Assembly: GCF_002776525.5 (NCBI RefSeq)
Contig: NC_045441.1
Coordinates: 111,925,777-111,989,776 of the forward strand
Source of the DNA: Piliocolobus tephrosceles
Lineage: Eukaryota > Chordata > Mammalia > Primates > Cercopithecidae
Direction: 5' to 3'
DNA length: 64,000 nucleotides
Part shown: piece by piece, positions 46,401 to 57,929 of the stretch
How the letters are laid out: the number at the start of each line of letters is the position of its first letter
Numbering within the stretch: the first letter of the stretch is position 1
The notes under the pieces: model-generated
Told to the model about the DNA's origin: nothing
The model's input: only the letters and a program-made list of their open reading frames with translations
Databases searched by the model: none
Made by a program: the position numbers and the translations under genes

Positions 46401-47155
46401 TGCATCACTATCTCAGGAGAGCAGGCTGGGTTGCCCTGCAATGACCCACACAGACTGGTTCTAGGTTGCCCACCTGACGCTGGCTACAAGTGTCATTGCC
46501 CAGAAGAAACTACCACTGTAGCAGCTCTCCTCCCTGAGGCCTGTGACAGGGGAGAGCACAGTTTCAGCACTTACATTTCCTGATGTGCTTTCCACAGGTG
46601 TGGCTGTGTAAGTGTAGGCACTCCAATCTCTGCTCCAGATTAGGCACTCCAATCTCTGGCCCAAAACTGCAATGACTGAGCAGCCATGCTGACAAGTCAC
46701 CCAAAGATGTCTAATTGTTTATGTGCCTGAATTAAAAATGGTGTGCTGCTCTTGATCCCGCATCTGGGAAAAATGTCTGCAGCTCTTCCAGGTGCCTTTT
46801 CCTCACAGTGTGTCCAAGTCTCTCTGCAAGTTAGCTCCAGGGCTTGAAAGAAACGACATGCTCACTCTTGGCCTGAGTTACTTGGATCCCCACTGGAAAA
46901 GCGAGTCGCAGACGGAGGGTCTCTGCCTGTCTACTGGGCTTCACTCACTCAGCCAGACACTGTCATGGAGGCTGTTTACCCATGTTCTCCCCATGACCTG
47001 GGGTTTCCTTCAAAAATCTAGTGGATTCCTATTTTCTTTTTTGACTTAAAGCTCACAGAGTTTATCTTTATGGACTATCACACTATTTCCAATTAGCTGA
47101 GACATGCTAGAAGCCTCAAATCTATCATCTTGAAAGAAAACTACAATTTTAATAG

Positions 47156-47327
47156 TACTATTTATTATGAAAGAAAGAGGCAAAGAAAGGTAACAGTACA
47201 GTGTAGTAAAATAAAAATTATCTTTGAAATTTCAGATGTGGATTGAATGTGAAATTAGACATTTCTGAACACATCCACTCGAGAGGTTGTTGTATGTTCC
47301 TTTCACTTGTTCTACTATAAATCGGGG
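47156..47327. other. Unique sequence
   Basis: A short unique spacer between the full-length L1 and the MLT1 LTR. Confidence 0.4.
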
Positions 47328-47717
47328 TATATTAGATTATTAGGAGTTCCATAGTATAGTAGCACAGACTGGGTAGCTTAAACAACTGAAATGTATTTTC
47401 TCACAAATCTGGAGGCTAAAAATCCAAGATTAAGGTGTCAGCAGGTTTAGTTTTCTCTGAGGCCTCCCTCTTTGACTTTTACATTGCCAACCTTTCTCCT
47501 TTTCCCCATATGGTTTATTTGTCTCTGTTGTTTGTGTCCTAATACCCTCTGCATAAGAAAAGGACACAAGTCATATTGGATTAGGGCCCGTACTGATGAC
47601 CCCATTTTAACTTAGTTACCTCTTCAAAGACCCTATCTCCAAATACAGCCACATTATTATGTATTGGGCATTAGGGCTTCAACATTTCAATTTGGAGAAA
47701 CAATTCAACCCATACAT
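47328..47717 (-). mobile_element. MLT1-type MaLR LTR
   Basis: The antisense order is CAGACTGGGTAGCTTAAACA, ATTTTCTCACAAATCTGGAG, AAGTCATATTGGATTAGGGC, CTCTTCAAAGACCCTATCTC, ending CAATTCAACCCATACA. It is a subtype distinct from the one at 11011. Confidence 0.85.
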
Positions 47718-47724
47718 GGGAAAT

Positions 47725-49800
47725 GACATTTACCTCATATGACTTTTGTGATGAAAACAGAATAGTATGTTTATTCATTCCTAGTGTTGGAATGGTGTGT
47801 TATTTATAACTTTTGGGATATGATCTATAAAGCAGCTAACAATATTTTTTTGCACATATTTAGGTGGATTTGTGTTTTCATTCATCTTGGATAATTTCCA
47901 ATGAGCAAAAATGCCAGGTAGAATATTAAATTCATGTTTAAATTGAGATACTGCTAAAGTATCTCCCAAGTGTCTATACCAGTTTGTACTATCATCAGCA
48001 GCATTTGGAAGTTTAATTTGCTCTACTTCTGTGCCAGTACTTGATACCATTTTTTTTTAATGTTAGCCATTGTAGTGAATATGTAGTGACATATACTTTT
48101 GATTTTTGAATTTACATTTATATGATAACTAGTGATGCTGGCTTTTTTTTCATGTGATTATTGGCCATTTGCATAAGTTCTTTGGAAAAATGGTCAAATC
48201 TTTGGGGTTTTTTGGTCTGTGTTAATTGGGTTGTCTTTTTATTATCAAATAATATTAGTTCCTTAGATGTCTGTATACAAGTCAATTAAATGATACATGT
48301 TTGTCAAAAAGTTTCTCCCACTCTGCAGCTGGTCAGTTTGTTTGGTGTTTGTAACTACGCCTTTTGAAGGACAAAAGATTGTAAACCTGAGGTCTATTTT
48401 ACCTTTCTTCCCCCTCTATACCTAGGATTTATGTTGCCTAGTTTTAAAATAAAAATAACTTTGCTTCACCAAATATCACAAATATTTATTCCTATTTTCT
48501 CCTGGAATTTTAATAGTTTTAATTTTTACATTTATGTAAAAGACAAACTGTGAGTTAGATTTTTGTGTATGGTTTGAAGAGAGTCATGGTTAATTATTTT
48601 CCATTCAGTTATTACATACAATTTATTGGAAACCTCTTTTCTGATTGAATTAGACAGCTTTATACATTTTTCCATCTATTTATCCTGTGTACATTATAAA
48701 TATCATAAGATAGTGTTACTTTTTTTTTTTTTTAACAGCATATGCTTATCAGGAACTAAGGTGCTATTAATAGAGAAAAAAATGTATTATTTTGCATTTA
48801 CTCAGATGTTTTTTATTGTAAAACTCTTCTTTCTTGTCTGAGGAGTAGTTTCCATTTCACACATTTTTTTCTTCTGTTCTTAGATGCCTTCCTGCATTGT
48901 TTCCTATAGTTCAGGTCTGATGAAAATTGATTCTCTTACTTTTCTTTATCTGAAAATATCTATAAGAAATCCTTTCTTGAATGATATTTTAGGTGAATGT
49001 GGGATTCTTTACAGATTTTTTTTTTTTTTAAAGAAAGCTGGAGATGTTCAACTCTCTTCCCTTTTTCATGAATTTTGATGAAGAGTTAACAATTAAGCAG
49101 ACTGTTGTTCCTGTATATCTAACATGTCATTTTTCATTTGTCACTTTCAATATTTGTTCTTTATTTCTGGTATTCAGCAGTCTGAATATGATGTTCCTGA
49201 GCTTGAGCTTCCTTCTGTTTATTATGGTTCGTATTTGCTCAATACCTGGGATTTGGAAATTTCCATATCTTGCCAAATTTGGAAAACATTTAGAGAATAA
49301 TATCTTCACCTGGTTCTTGTTCCATTTTTAAAACTATTTTCTTAGTGATACCCTAATTATACAATGTCCAAGGACCATTTGCTATAATCTAACAGGTCCC
49401 AAAGACTCTGTTCTTTATTTTTTATATTTTTTCTATTTGCTATTTACATGGATCCTTCATATTAATCTATCTTCAAATATACTTTCTCCTTATTCTGCCA
49501 TTTGATTTGGCTGTAAAATTTCCCATTTTCCCCCCAGAAACTGCATTGCCCAGTTCTAGATTTTCCATTTTCATGGTTCCTAACTCTCAGCTCAAATCTA
49601 TTTATCTGTTGAGATTTTTATTGATCATGCTTTATTTTCATGTATTGCACATAGTTATACCAGATTATTTTAAATCCTTGCAATTTAGTTGAAATATGTG
49701 GTTCATCACATGTTCTTGGGTGAGTTTGATGTTATCCTGTCTGGCCCTTTCCCTTTCAGGGTTCCTCCACTCTTTTCAATGTTCATGGTATACAATCTTT
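47725..49800 (-). mobile_element. Old L1 (L1ME/L1M5-like), minus strand, composite
   Basis: 47725-48720 is antisense 3' and ORF2 C-terminal sequence (CATCAGCAGCATTTGGAAGT; GTGATTATTGGCCATTTGCA). 48840-49800 corresponds to the ORF1-type segment of old L1s (AGCAGACTGTTGTTCCTGTA, TATTCAGCAGTCTGAATATG, TCAGCTCAAATCTATTTATC). Most ORF2 is missing between them. T tracts lie at 48720-48733 and 49017-49029. Confidence 0.6.
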
Positions 49801-49987
49801 TCTTTCTCCATGCAAGGATAATTCTTTCCGCAAGTGTCTCCAACACATTTTTGCATGCATCATGAACTGCTAGTTACAGACTAAAACCTTAAACAGGAGG
49901 AGGCTATATATATATATTTCTCTGTATGCTCTCCTTCATGTACTCAGTCCCCAAAGGGCACCATTTTCTTTTGTTCCTTTTCCAGTA

Positions 49988-50848
49988 CAGCAAGTCCTCA
50001 ATGACATCATTTTCATTTAATGTTGTTTTATTATAATGTTGATGAGGCAAAAAGAAAAAAAAAAAAAGCAAAAAAGCAAACAAACAAAAAAACATTTCTA
50101 GCTAGGGCCACTGTTGGCGTGGAGTTTGCATGTTCTCCCTGTGTGTATGTGGGTTTTCTTCAGGTACTCTGGTTTTCTCCCACCTGCCAAAGATGTGCAT
50201 ATTAGATGACTTGGTGTGTCTACGTTGTTCTAGTCTGTGTGAATGTACTTTTGTGTATGAGTGCTGCTGTGATTAAATACAGCCTTGGCCAGTGTGGTTT
50301 CCACTCGGAGCCCTGAGATGCTGTAGGTACTTACAATGCACAACCCTGAAATGAACTAAGTATGTTGGAAAGTGAATGACTGAATAAAAATGAATAATTG
50401 TAAAATAAATATTTGCCAAGTAAATTATAATCATACAAATGCATGATAATAAACAATGTAGTCTAAAAACTTTCATTGAACCGTCATGTTTTGTTATGGT
50501 TTTTGAACTGCTTGGAAGTAGGACGTGCTGCTTACAGTTTTCACCTAGCGAATATTTATTGTTTGATTTAACCCACCACCACTTACTGATTCACCAAAAA
50601 TTGAGTCAATTATTATTTTATTTGTTTTCTTAAATGCATATATAGCTCACATTTATTTCAATGTTTAATATTAGAAGTGACTTTTGTCTTTATGTAGAAG
50701 TTTGGTGATTGTTGTGACCAGAAATGTGCCATAGGAACTTAACAGTTTTTAATATCTATTAGTATAGGGTAAAATCTGATTCTTTAAACATCGTTCCTTT
50801 TTAATTCACAGTTTCCAAGAAACTGTCAATGCTATAAAGGAGTTACTA
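49988..50848. mobile_element. Tc/mariner-like DNA transposon, non-autonomous, degenerate terminal inverted repeats
   Basis: The left end CAGCAAGTCCTCAATGACAT and the reverse of the right end (TAGTAACTCCTTTATAGCAT) both derive from a CAGTAAGTCCTCACTTAACG-type terminus and are flanked by TA on each side (49986-49987; 50849-50850). The interior (50104-50200) holds a box reading GGAGTTTGCATGTTCTCCCT, followed by a degenerate GGTTTCCTCCCAC-like motif, which recurs in ancient vertebrate repeats. I cannot name the family. No transposase frame survives. Confidence 0.65.
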
Positions 50849-50850
50849 TA

Positions 50851-51282
50851 CTTTCAGGTACCTGTTTTTATATTATGTTTCAGTTGTTTTTCTGCAGGGA
50901 GTATTCCAATACAGTCACTTCTATTGTGGTCAATTGTAAAAGTTACATAAATTATTTTTTGATATCTGAATTTTATGTGCTAATAAATGCAGAACATTAT
51001 TACATCTACATAAATAACCAATGATTAACAGTCAACTACTGACTATACTAAGGTATAACTGAACAAGGGAGAGGATCATTCTCCAGATGTGCTAAGTTAT
51101 AGAAACAATTAAGTGGGCTAAATTAGATTAATAGTAAAAATACTGAGGCAAAATGAAGAATTTTCAGACTACAAGTTTTTGGAGACTGGAAATAAAAGCC
51201 ATGATAGGATCTAAGATGTCTAGATTATTTTAAGCATAGAAGTACAGAATAGTCTGCAGTCTGGTAATTTGTGTAGTTTTGG
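50851..51282. other. Unique sequence
   Basis: No recognised gene or repeat. Confidence 0.4.
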
Positions 51283-51385
51283 GGTGGTGACGGTAGTAAC
51301 AGTGGTAACAATGCTGGTAGTAACAGTGGTAACAATGCTGGTGGTGACGGTAGTAATAGTGGTAACAATGCTGGTAGTGATGATT
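51283..51385 (+). repeat. Triplet-based minisatellite (24- and 33-bp units)
   Basis: Units built on GGTAGTAACAGTGGTAACAA-TGCT alternate with a 33-bp version carrying an extra GGTGGTGAC: 51283-51315 (33 bp), 51316-51339 (24 bp), 51340-51372 (33 bp), then a decaying tail to about 51420. In the minus frame this gives a Thr/Val-rich repeat, which is a by-product. Confidence 0.9.
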
Positions 51386-51389
51386 ATAT

Positions 51390-51845
51390 CATTAGTGGCG
51401 GTGGGGATAGTAGTATTGGGGTGCTGACTAAGGTAGAAGTGGTAATGGAAATGTAATGATAATGAAGTCAAAATCTGGGAAAATCTATTTGAAGAACAGA
51501 TGAGATAACAAGTTTCACAAGGGGATGAAAATTCTTCCTTTTTCTAACATTGTGAAAATCATTCTCTAAAAAAAAAATCCCAAATGATATTTTAATCTCG
51601 GTTTAAATAATCTTAAATATGTGGTTGAGCCTTATTTAACCAATTTGACTTGTTTCGCATGAAGAATTGTTTATTTTTTAAGCTCCCACAAAGTTGTGGA
51701 AACGTGACTCCCCAAACTAAAAACATGTTACTCAATAAAACTGTATCTGCAATCTTTTACTGGCTATGATCCTATAGCATTTTGTTCATTTTTTATAATA
51801 CTTACAGTGGTGAAGCACATTTGTTCATTTATGTAAATTATTTGA
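51390..51845. other. Unique AT-rich sequence
   Basis: No recognised gene or element. Confidence 0.4.
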
Positions 51846-53065
51846 GAATGAGGATGATGCTTATTCATTTATTTATATTTTCAAAAGGTTTATTCGGGTA
51901 CACAGTAAGTGTGTATATTTATGGCGTACATGAGATCTTTTGATACAAGCATGCAAAGCATAATAATCATGTCATGAAAATGGGGTGTACATTCTTTCAA
52001 GCATTTAATCTTTTGTTACAATCCAATTATACTCTTCTAGTTATTTTTTAAATGTATAGTTAAATTATTACTGACTATTGTCACTCTGTTATGTTATCAA
52101 ACCCTAGCTTTTATTCATTCTTTCTAATCTTTTGTACCCATTAACTATCCCCAATTCTCCACCTACTCCATAACCTACTACCCTTCCCATCATTTGGTAA
52201 TGAGTGTTCTTACTCTCTATCTCCACAAATAAGAACATGTGATATTTGTCGCTTTGTGCTTGGCTTATTTCACTTATCATAGTTACCTCCAGTTTCATGC
52301 ATGTTGTTGGAACTGACAGAGTCTCATTCATTTTTATGGCTGAATTATGTATAAGTATCACATTGTCTTCATTCATCTGTTGATGAATGCTTAACTTGCT
52401 TCCAATCTTTGCTCCTCTGAATAGTGCTGCAAAAAACATGGTAGTGCAGATACCTCCTCAATATACAGATTTCCTTTCTTTTGGGTATACACTCAGCAGT
52501 AGGATTGCTGGAATATATGGTAGTTCTAATTTTAGTTTTTTGAGGAATCTCCAAACTGTTCTCCATAATGGTTATACTAATTTACATTTCTGCCAACAGT
52601 GTTTGAGGCTTTCCTTTTTTCCATATTTTTCTCCAGCATTTGTTATTGCCTGTTTTGGATAAAAGTCATTTCAACTGGGATTAGACGATATCTCCCTGTA
52701 GTTTTGATTTGTATTTCTCTGATAATTCATGATGTTGAGCACCCTTTCATATGCCTGTTTGTCATTTGCATGCGTTCTTTTAAGAAACATCTATTCAAAG
52801 CATGTGCCCATTTTTAAATCAGACTATTAGATATTTTTCCTATGGAGTTGTTTGAACTCCTTATACACTGTGAAATTAATCCTTAGTCAGATGGCTAATT
52901 GGCAAATGTTTTCTCCCATTCTGTGGCTTGTCTCTTCACTTTCTTGATTGTTTCCTTTGCCATGCAGAAACTTTTAAACTTGATATAATCCCATTTGTCA
53001 ATTTTTGCCTTGATTGCTTGTGTTGTGAGTACTACTCAAGAAATTTTTGTCCAGACCAATTTCCT

Positions 53066-53110
53066 TTTGGTCTGCAGTCCAATGCTCTAACCCTGAGCTA
53101 TACCCCCTCC
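53066..53110 (-). pseudogene. tRNA-Cys(GCA) 5'-half retropseudogene
   Basis: On the minus strand, GGGGGTATAGCTCAGGGTTA then GAGCATTGGACTGCAGACC matches tRNA-Cys(GCA) from the 5' end through the acceptor strand, D arm (A-box) and anticodon loop (CTGCAGA). It stops just after the anticodon arm. The 3' half, B-box and CCA end are missing, and only AAA follows. It is bounded by identical 16-bp copies of TCCAGACCAATTTCCT (53050-53065 and 53111-53126). It therefore inserted into L1 ORF2 by L1-type target-primed reverse transcription of a truncated or cleaved tRNA. It is not a functional tRNA gene. Confidence 0.93.
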
Positions 53111-55771
53111 TCCAGACCAATTTCCTAAAGAGTTTCCTCTATGTTTTCTTGTAGTAGTTTCATAGTTCAAGGTCTTAGATTTAAGTCTTTAATCCATTCT
53201 GATTATATTTTTGTATATGGTAAGAGATAGCGTTCTGGTTTCATTCTTCTACACAGCCAGTCATCCCAGCATCATTTATTGAAGAGACTTTCCTTTCCCC
53301 GGTGTATGTTCTTGGCACTTTTGTTGAAAACAAGCTCACTGTGAGTGTGTGGATTTGTTTCTTGGCTACTATGTTCCATTGGTCTATGTGTCTGTTTGTA
53401 TGTCAGTACCATAATATTTTGAATTCTGTAGGTCTGTAGTACAATTTAAAATCAGGTTATCTGATTCTTCCAGTTTTGTTTGTTGTTGTTGTTGCTGTTC
53501 AAGATAGTTTTAGCTATTCTGGGTCTTTTGTGGTATTTTGATAGAGATTGCTTTGAATCTGTAGATTGCTTTGGGTAGTTTGGAAATTTTAGCAGTATTA
53601 CTTCTTCTAACACATGAAAATGAAATATTTTTCCATTATTTTGTGTTCTCTTCCATTTCTTTTATCGGTGTTTTTCAGTTTTCATTATAGAAATCTTTCA
53701 CTTCTTTGGTTAAATTAATTTCTAAGTATTTTATGTTTAACTGTTATAAATGGTATTGATTTCTTTATATCATTTTCATATTGTTTGCTGTTGGCATATA
53801 GTAATGCTTCTGATTTCTGTATGTTGGTTTTGTCTCACAACTTTAGTGAACTCATTTATCAATTATAATATTTTTTTAGTGGAGCATTTATGTCTTTCTA
53901 AATATAAGATCATATCATCTGCAAACAAAGATAATTTTACTTCTTTCTTTTCTATTTGGGTGGCCTTGTTTTCTTTCTCTTTTTTGATTGCTCCAGCTAG
54001 GACTTTCAGCAGTGTTTTGAATAACAGTGGTGAACGTGGGCATCCTTGTCATTTATCAGATTTTAGAAAAAAAATTCAGGTTTTCCCCATTCAGTATGCT
54101 ACTAACTGTGTGTGTATAATATATGACTTATTATTTTGATATATGTTCCTTTTATGCCAATTTTGAGGGATTTTTATAGTGAAGGGATATTAAATTTTAT
54201 CAGATGAATTTTCAGCATCAGTTGAAATGATCATATGGATTTTCTTCTTCATTCTGTTGATATGATGTATCACATTTATTGATTTGCCTATGTTGAACCA
54301 TCCTTGCATCACTGAGATAAATGCCACTTGGTCTTGAAGAATGATCTTTTTTAATGTGTTGTTGAATTTGCTTTGCTACTAGCATTGCGTTGAGGGTTTG
54401 AACATCAAAGTTCACCAGGAGCATTAACATGCAGTGTAGTATTTTTCTATTGATGTGTCTTTGTCTGGTTTTGGTATCAGAGTAATACTGGCCTCATAGA
54501 ATTTGTTTGGAAATATTCCCTACTTTATTTTTTGAAATAGTTTAAGTAGGATTGGTATTAGTTCTTTTTAAAATATTTGTTAGAATTCAATGGCGAGGCC
54601 ATCAGGTCCCAGGCTTTTCTTTGCTGGGAGAACTTTTATTACATCCTTGATCTCATTATTAGTTGTTGGTCTGTCAAGATTTTGGATATCTACATGGTTC
54701 GATATTGGTAGGTTGTATTTGTCTAGGAATTTATCAGTTTCCTCTAAATTTTCCAATTTATTGACATCTTTGCTCAGAGTAGCCACTAATGATCCTTTGA
54801 ATTTCTGTGGTGTCAGTTGTAATGTCTTCTTTATCGTCTTCGATACCTTATTTATTTTGGTCTTCTCCCTTGTTTTCTTCATTAGTTGATTAAAGGTTTG
54901 CCAATTTTGTTTACCTTTTTAAAAAACGTTTTTTAATTGAAACTTGGTATTGATTTATTCATTTATAATTCATTAATTTTGTCTTTTATTTCTTTTCTTC
55001 TACTAATTTTGGGTTTATTTTGCTTTTGCTTTTCTAATTTTTTAAGATGCATCATTAGGTTATTTATTTCAAGTTCTTTTTTGACATAGGCACTTATAGC
55101 TATAAATTTCTCTCTTAGTATTACTTTCCCTGAATCTCATAGGGTTCAATATGTTATGTTTCCCTTATCATTTGTTTCAAGAAATTTCCTATTTTTTTCT
55201 GTCTTCATTAACCCACTGGTTATTTGGAAGCATGTTTTCAAATTTTCATATGTTTGTATAGTTTTCAAAATTCCTTCTCTTATTGATTTCTAGTTTTATT
55301 CCATTGTGGTTAGAAAAGATGCTTAATATTATTTCAATTTTTTTCAATGTTTAAGACTTGTTTTGTGATTTAACACATGGTCTATCCTTGCGAATGATCC
55401 ATCTGCTGAGGAGAAGAAGAACGTGTATTCTTCAGCCATTGGATGAAATGCTATATAAATGTCTATTAGGTCCATTTATTCTATCATGCATATTAAGTCA
55501 GATGTTTCTTTGTTGATTTTTCTTGTCTAGGAGATCTTTTCAGTGCTGATGGTGGAGCTTTGATGTCTCCAGTTATTAATGTATTGAAGTTTCTCTCTGT
55601 CTTTTGCTCTAATATTGTTTACACATCTGGGTGCTACAGTGCTGGGTGCATATATAGCTAAAATTTTTATATCCTCTTATCATTATATAATGACTTCCTT
55701 TGTGTCTTATCTTTTTTATTTTTTGGAATCTATTTTGTTTCATATAAGTATAGCGACTCCTGTTGTTGTTG

Positions 55772-55840
55772 TTTTTTTTTTTTTTTTTTTTTTTCTATAG
55801 GTTTATCGTGTCTTTTTTTTTTTTTTTTTTTTTTTTTTTT
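55772..55840 (+). repeat. Double poly-T insertion in L1 ORF2
   Basis: T runs at 55772-55794 and 55813-55840 are separated by CTATAGGTTTATCGTGTC. They interrupt the expected ORF2 sequence. Confidence 0.8.
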
Positions 55841-56708
55841 CACTTCCAGTGTCATGGGATATCTTTTTCCACCCCTGTATTTTCCGTCTCTGTTTGTGTT
55901 TGTATGTGAAGTGTGTTTCTTGTAGAAAAACGATCAGTGACCTTTGTATTTTTTATCCATTCAGCCACTCTTTGTATTTGTATTGTAGAGTTTAGTCCAT
56001 TTACATTTAATACTATTATTGATACATATGGGCTTACTTCTGTCATTTTGTTATTTTTTGTTGTTTTGTGCCCTTCTCTTCACTTATTCCTTCCTTCCTG
56101 TCTTCCTTTTAGTGAATATTTCTTTGGTGGTATGATTTAATATCTCACTTTATATTTTCTGTGCATCTATTGTATCTTTTTCACTTTGAGGTTACCATGA
56201 AGTTTGTGAATGCTATCTTATAACCCATTTTTTTAAACTGAAGACAATTTATCACCGACTGCATAAACATACTAACAAACATGTGATAAGAAAACTAATA
56301 AAAATTCTACACTTCAATTTTATCTCCCCAGTCTGTAACTTTTCATTGTTTCTCTATGCTTTATTGTGCTATGTCTTGTAAAGTTGTCATAGTATTTTCT
56401 GTTTGTTTGTTTATCATTTAGTCTTTCTACTTCAGAGTAGTTTACATACTACATGTACTGTATAATAATATTCTGGGATTTTCTGTGTGCCTGCAATGAC
56501 CAGTGACTTTTGCATAATTTCTGCTTGCTCATTAACATACTTCTTTTTAACAAACTGAATAACTCCCTTTAGCATTTCTTATAAAACTAGTATAGTGTTG
56601 ATGAAATCTTTCAGGTTTTGTGTGTCTAGAAATATCTTTATTTCTTATTCATACTTAAAGAATATTTTTACTGGTTACACTATTCTAGAGTAAAATTATT
56701 TTTTTCCA

Positions 56709-56821
56709 TCAGCACTTTAAATATGTCATGCCACTCTCTCCTGGCCTGTAGGGTGTCCATTGAAAAGTCTGCTGCCAGATATATTGGAACTCTATTGTCT
56801 GTGTGTAAGTGTGTGTGTGTG

Positions 56822-56852
<31 letters not shown>

Positions 56853-57119
56853 TGATGCTTTTAGAATTCTTTCTTCTTTTTTGACCTTTGGGAGTTTAAT
56901 TAGTAAATGCCTTGTGGTAGTCTCCTTTGGGTTAAACCTGTTTGTTTTTCTATAATCTTCTTTTACTTGAATGTTAATACCTTTCTCTAAGTTTGGAAAG
57001 TTCTCTGATATTATGCCTTTGAATAAACTTTCTACTCTTAACTTGTTTTCTACCTCCTCTTTAAGGCTAATGACTCTTAGATTTTTTCTTTTGATGCTAC
57101 TTCTAGGTCTTGTATACAT
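56709..57119 (-). pseudogene. L1 ORF1p remnant with a microsatellite born inside it
   Basis: The frame preserves ORF1p RRM to C-terminal wording, for example ESLFKGIISENFPNLEKGIN and RHLLIKLPKVKKEERILKA. At the next position a His-Thr repeat replaces the expected AREKQ segment, because a (TG)n tract (56803-56851) expanded in the coding sequence. The frame then continues one register off (a QQTFQWTP-like echo of ADFSMDTL). It is non-functional. Confidence 0.75.
56803..56851 (+). repeat. (TG)n microsatellite
   Basis: A TG run with one CA interruption, inside the L1 ORF1 remnant. Confidence 0.93.
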
Positions 57120-57742
57120 GCTTTATTGTCTTCTTTTTTCTTTTTGCTCCTCTGTGTATTTTCACATAGCCTGTCCTCAAGCTCACTTGTAGTTTCTGAT
57201 GCTTAAGTAATTCTGCTATTAAAAGACTCTGGTGTGTTCTCCGGTATGCCAACTGCAGTTTTGAACTCCAGAATTTCTACTAGATTCTTTGTAATTATTT
57301 CAATATTAAAAAAAAACTGACAGAATTATGAATTACTTCTCTGTATTATCTTGAGTTTCTCTGAGTTTTCTTAAAACAGCTATTCTGAAAAGTCATGTAT
57401 CTCTGTTTCTCCAGAATGGGTGCCTTACTTAGTTAATTTTGTAAGGTCTTGTTTTCTCACATGGTCTTAATGTTTTTAGATGTTTGTCGGTGTCTGTGCA
57501 TTGAAGAATTCGATATTTATCGTAGTGTTTGCAGTCTGGGCTTGTTTCAGCCTATCCTTCTTGGCAAGGCTTTCCAGGTATTAGAAGGAACTTTGGCCCT
57601 AAGCCCAATAATGCCGTGGCTTTGCACAGTACTTTGATAGAAGTATCACCTTGGTGGTCTTGGATAAGATTCAGAATAATTATCTGGATCACCAGGCAGA
57701 GACTCTTTGTCTTTTTCTCTTATTTTCTCTTAAACAAATGGA

Positions 57743-57777
<35 letters not shown>

Positions 57778-57789
57778 TCTCTCTCTCTC
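57743..57789 (+). repeat. (CT)n microsatellite
   Basis: A long CT run with one CCC interruption, within the L1 5'UTR. Confidence 0.93.
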
Positions 57790-57929
57790 GATCTCTCCTG
57801 AAATGTCTTAAACTGGGAGTGTGGTGATGCAAGTACTCCTGTGGTCACCACCACTGTGACTGTGCTGGGTCACACATGAAGCCAGCACAGCAGTGGGTTT
57901 TACCCAAGGCCTGCTCTAACCACTACCTT

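Larger units (their letters stand above)
38133..47141 (-). mobile_element. Nearly full-length L1 (L1MA/L1PB age) with a nested MaLR provirus
   Basis: The L1 is continuous in antisense from its 3' end (ACTTTTATTTTAGATTCAGG at 38151) through ORF2 (38.5-44.0 kb, minus the insert), ORF1 (44.3-45.0 kb) and a long 5'UTR (45.0-47.14 kb). Flanks TAAAATTTTAATTG (38119-38132) and TACAATTTTAATAG (47142-47155) match 12/14 and are its target-site duplication. Removing the 40476-42827 provirus leaves about 6.66 kb. ORF2 remnants are readable: 39830-40084 carries the N-K-N-H-M-I-I-S-I-D motif region of the reverse transcriptase, and 39633-39848 carries the following TRQ-C-SP-FLFN block. No intact ORF remains. 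A (TATT)n tract lies at 38693-38727 and a T tract at 39260-39284. Confidence 0.9.

Noticed and set aside
45234..47049. Cluster of minus- and plus-strand frames of 60-111 codons suggesting a multi-exon gene
   Set aside because: They all fall in the L1 5'UTR monomer region, and their spacing follows the 112-bp monomer period rather than exon structure.
53066..53110. Functional tRNA-Cys gene
   Set aside because: Only the 5' half is present. The T arm, B-box, variable region and acceptor 3' strand are missing, and the insertion has retrotransposition hallmarks.
54580..54889. Overlapping 99-100 codon frames on both strands
   Set aside because: The minus frame is a decayed L1 ORF2 segment and the plus frame is its antisense shadow. 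Neither is a host gene.
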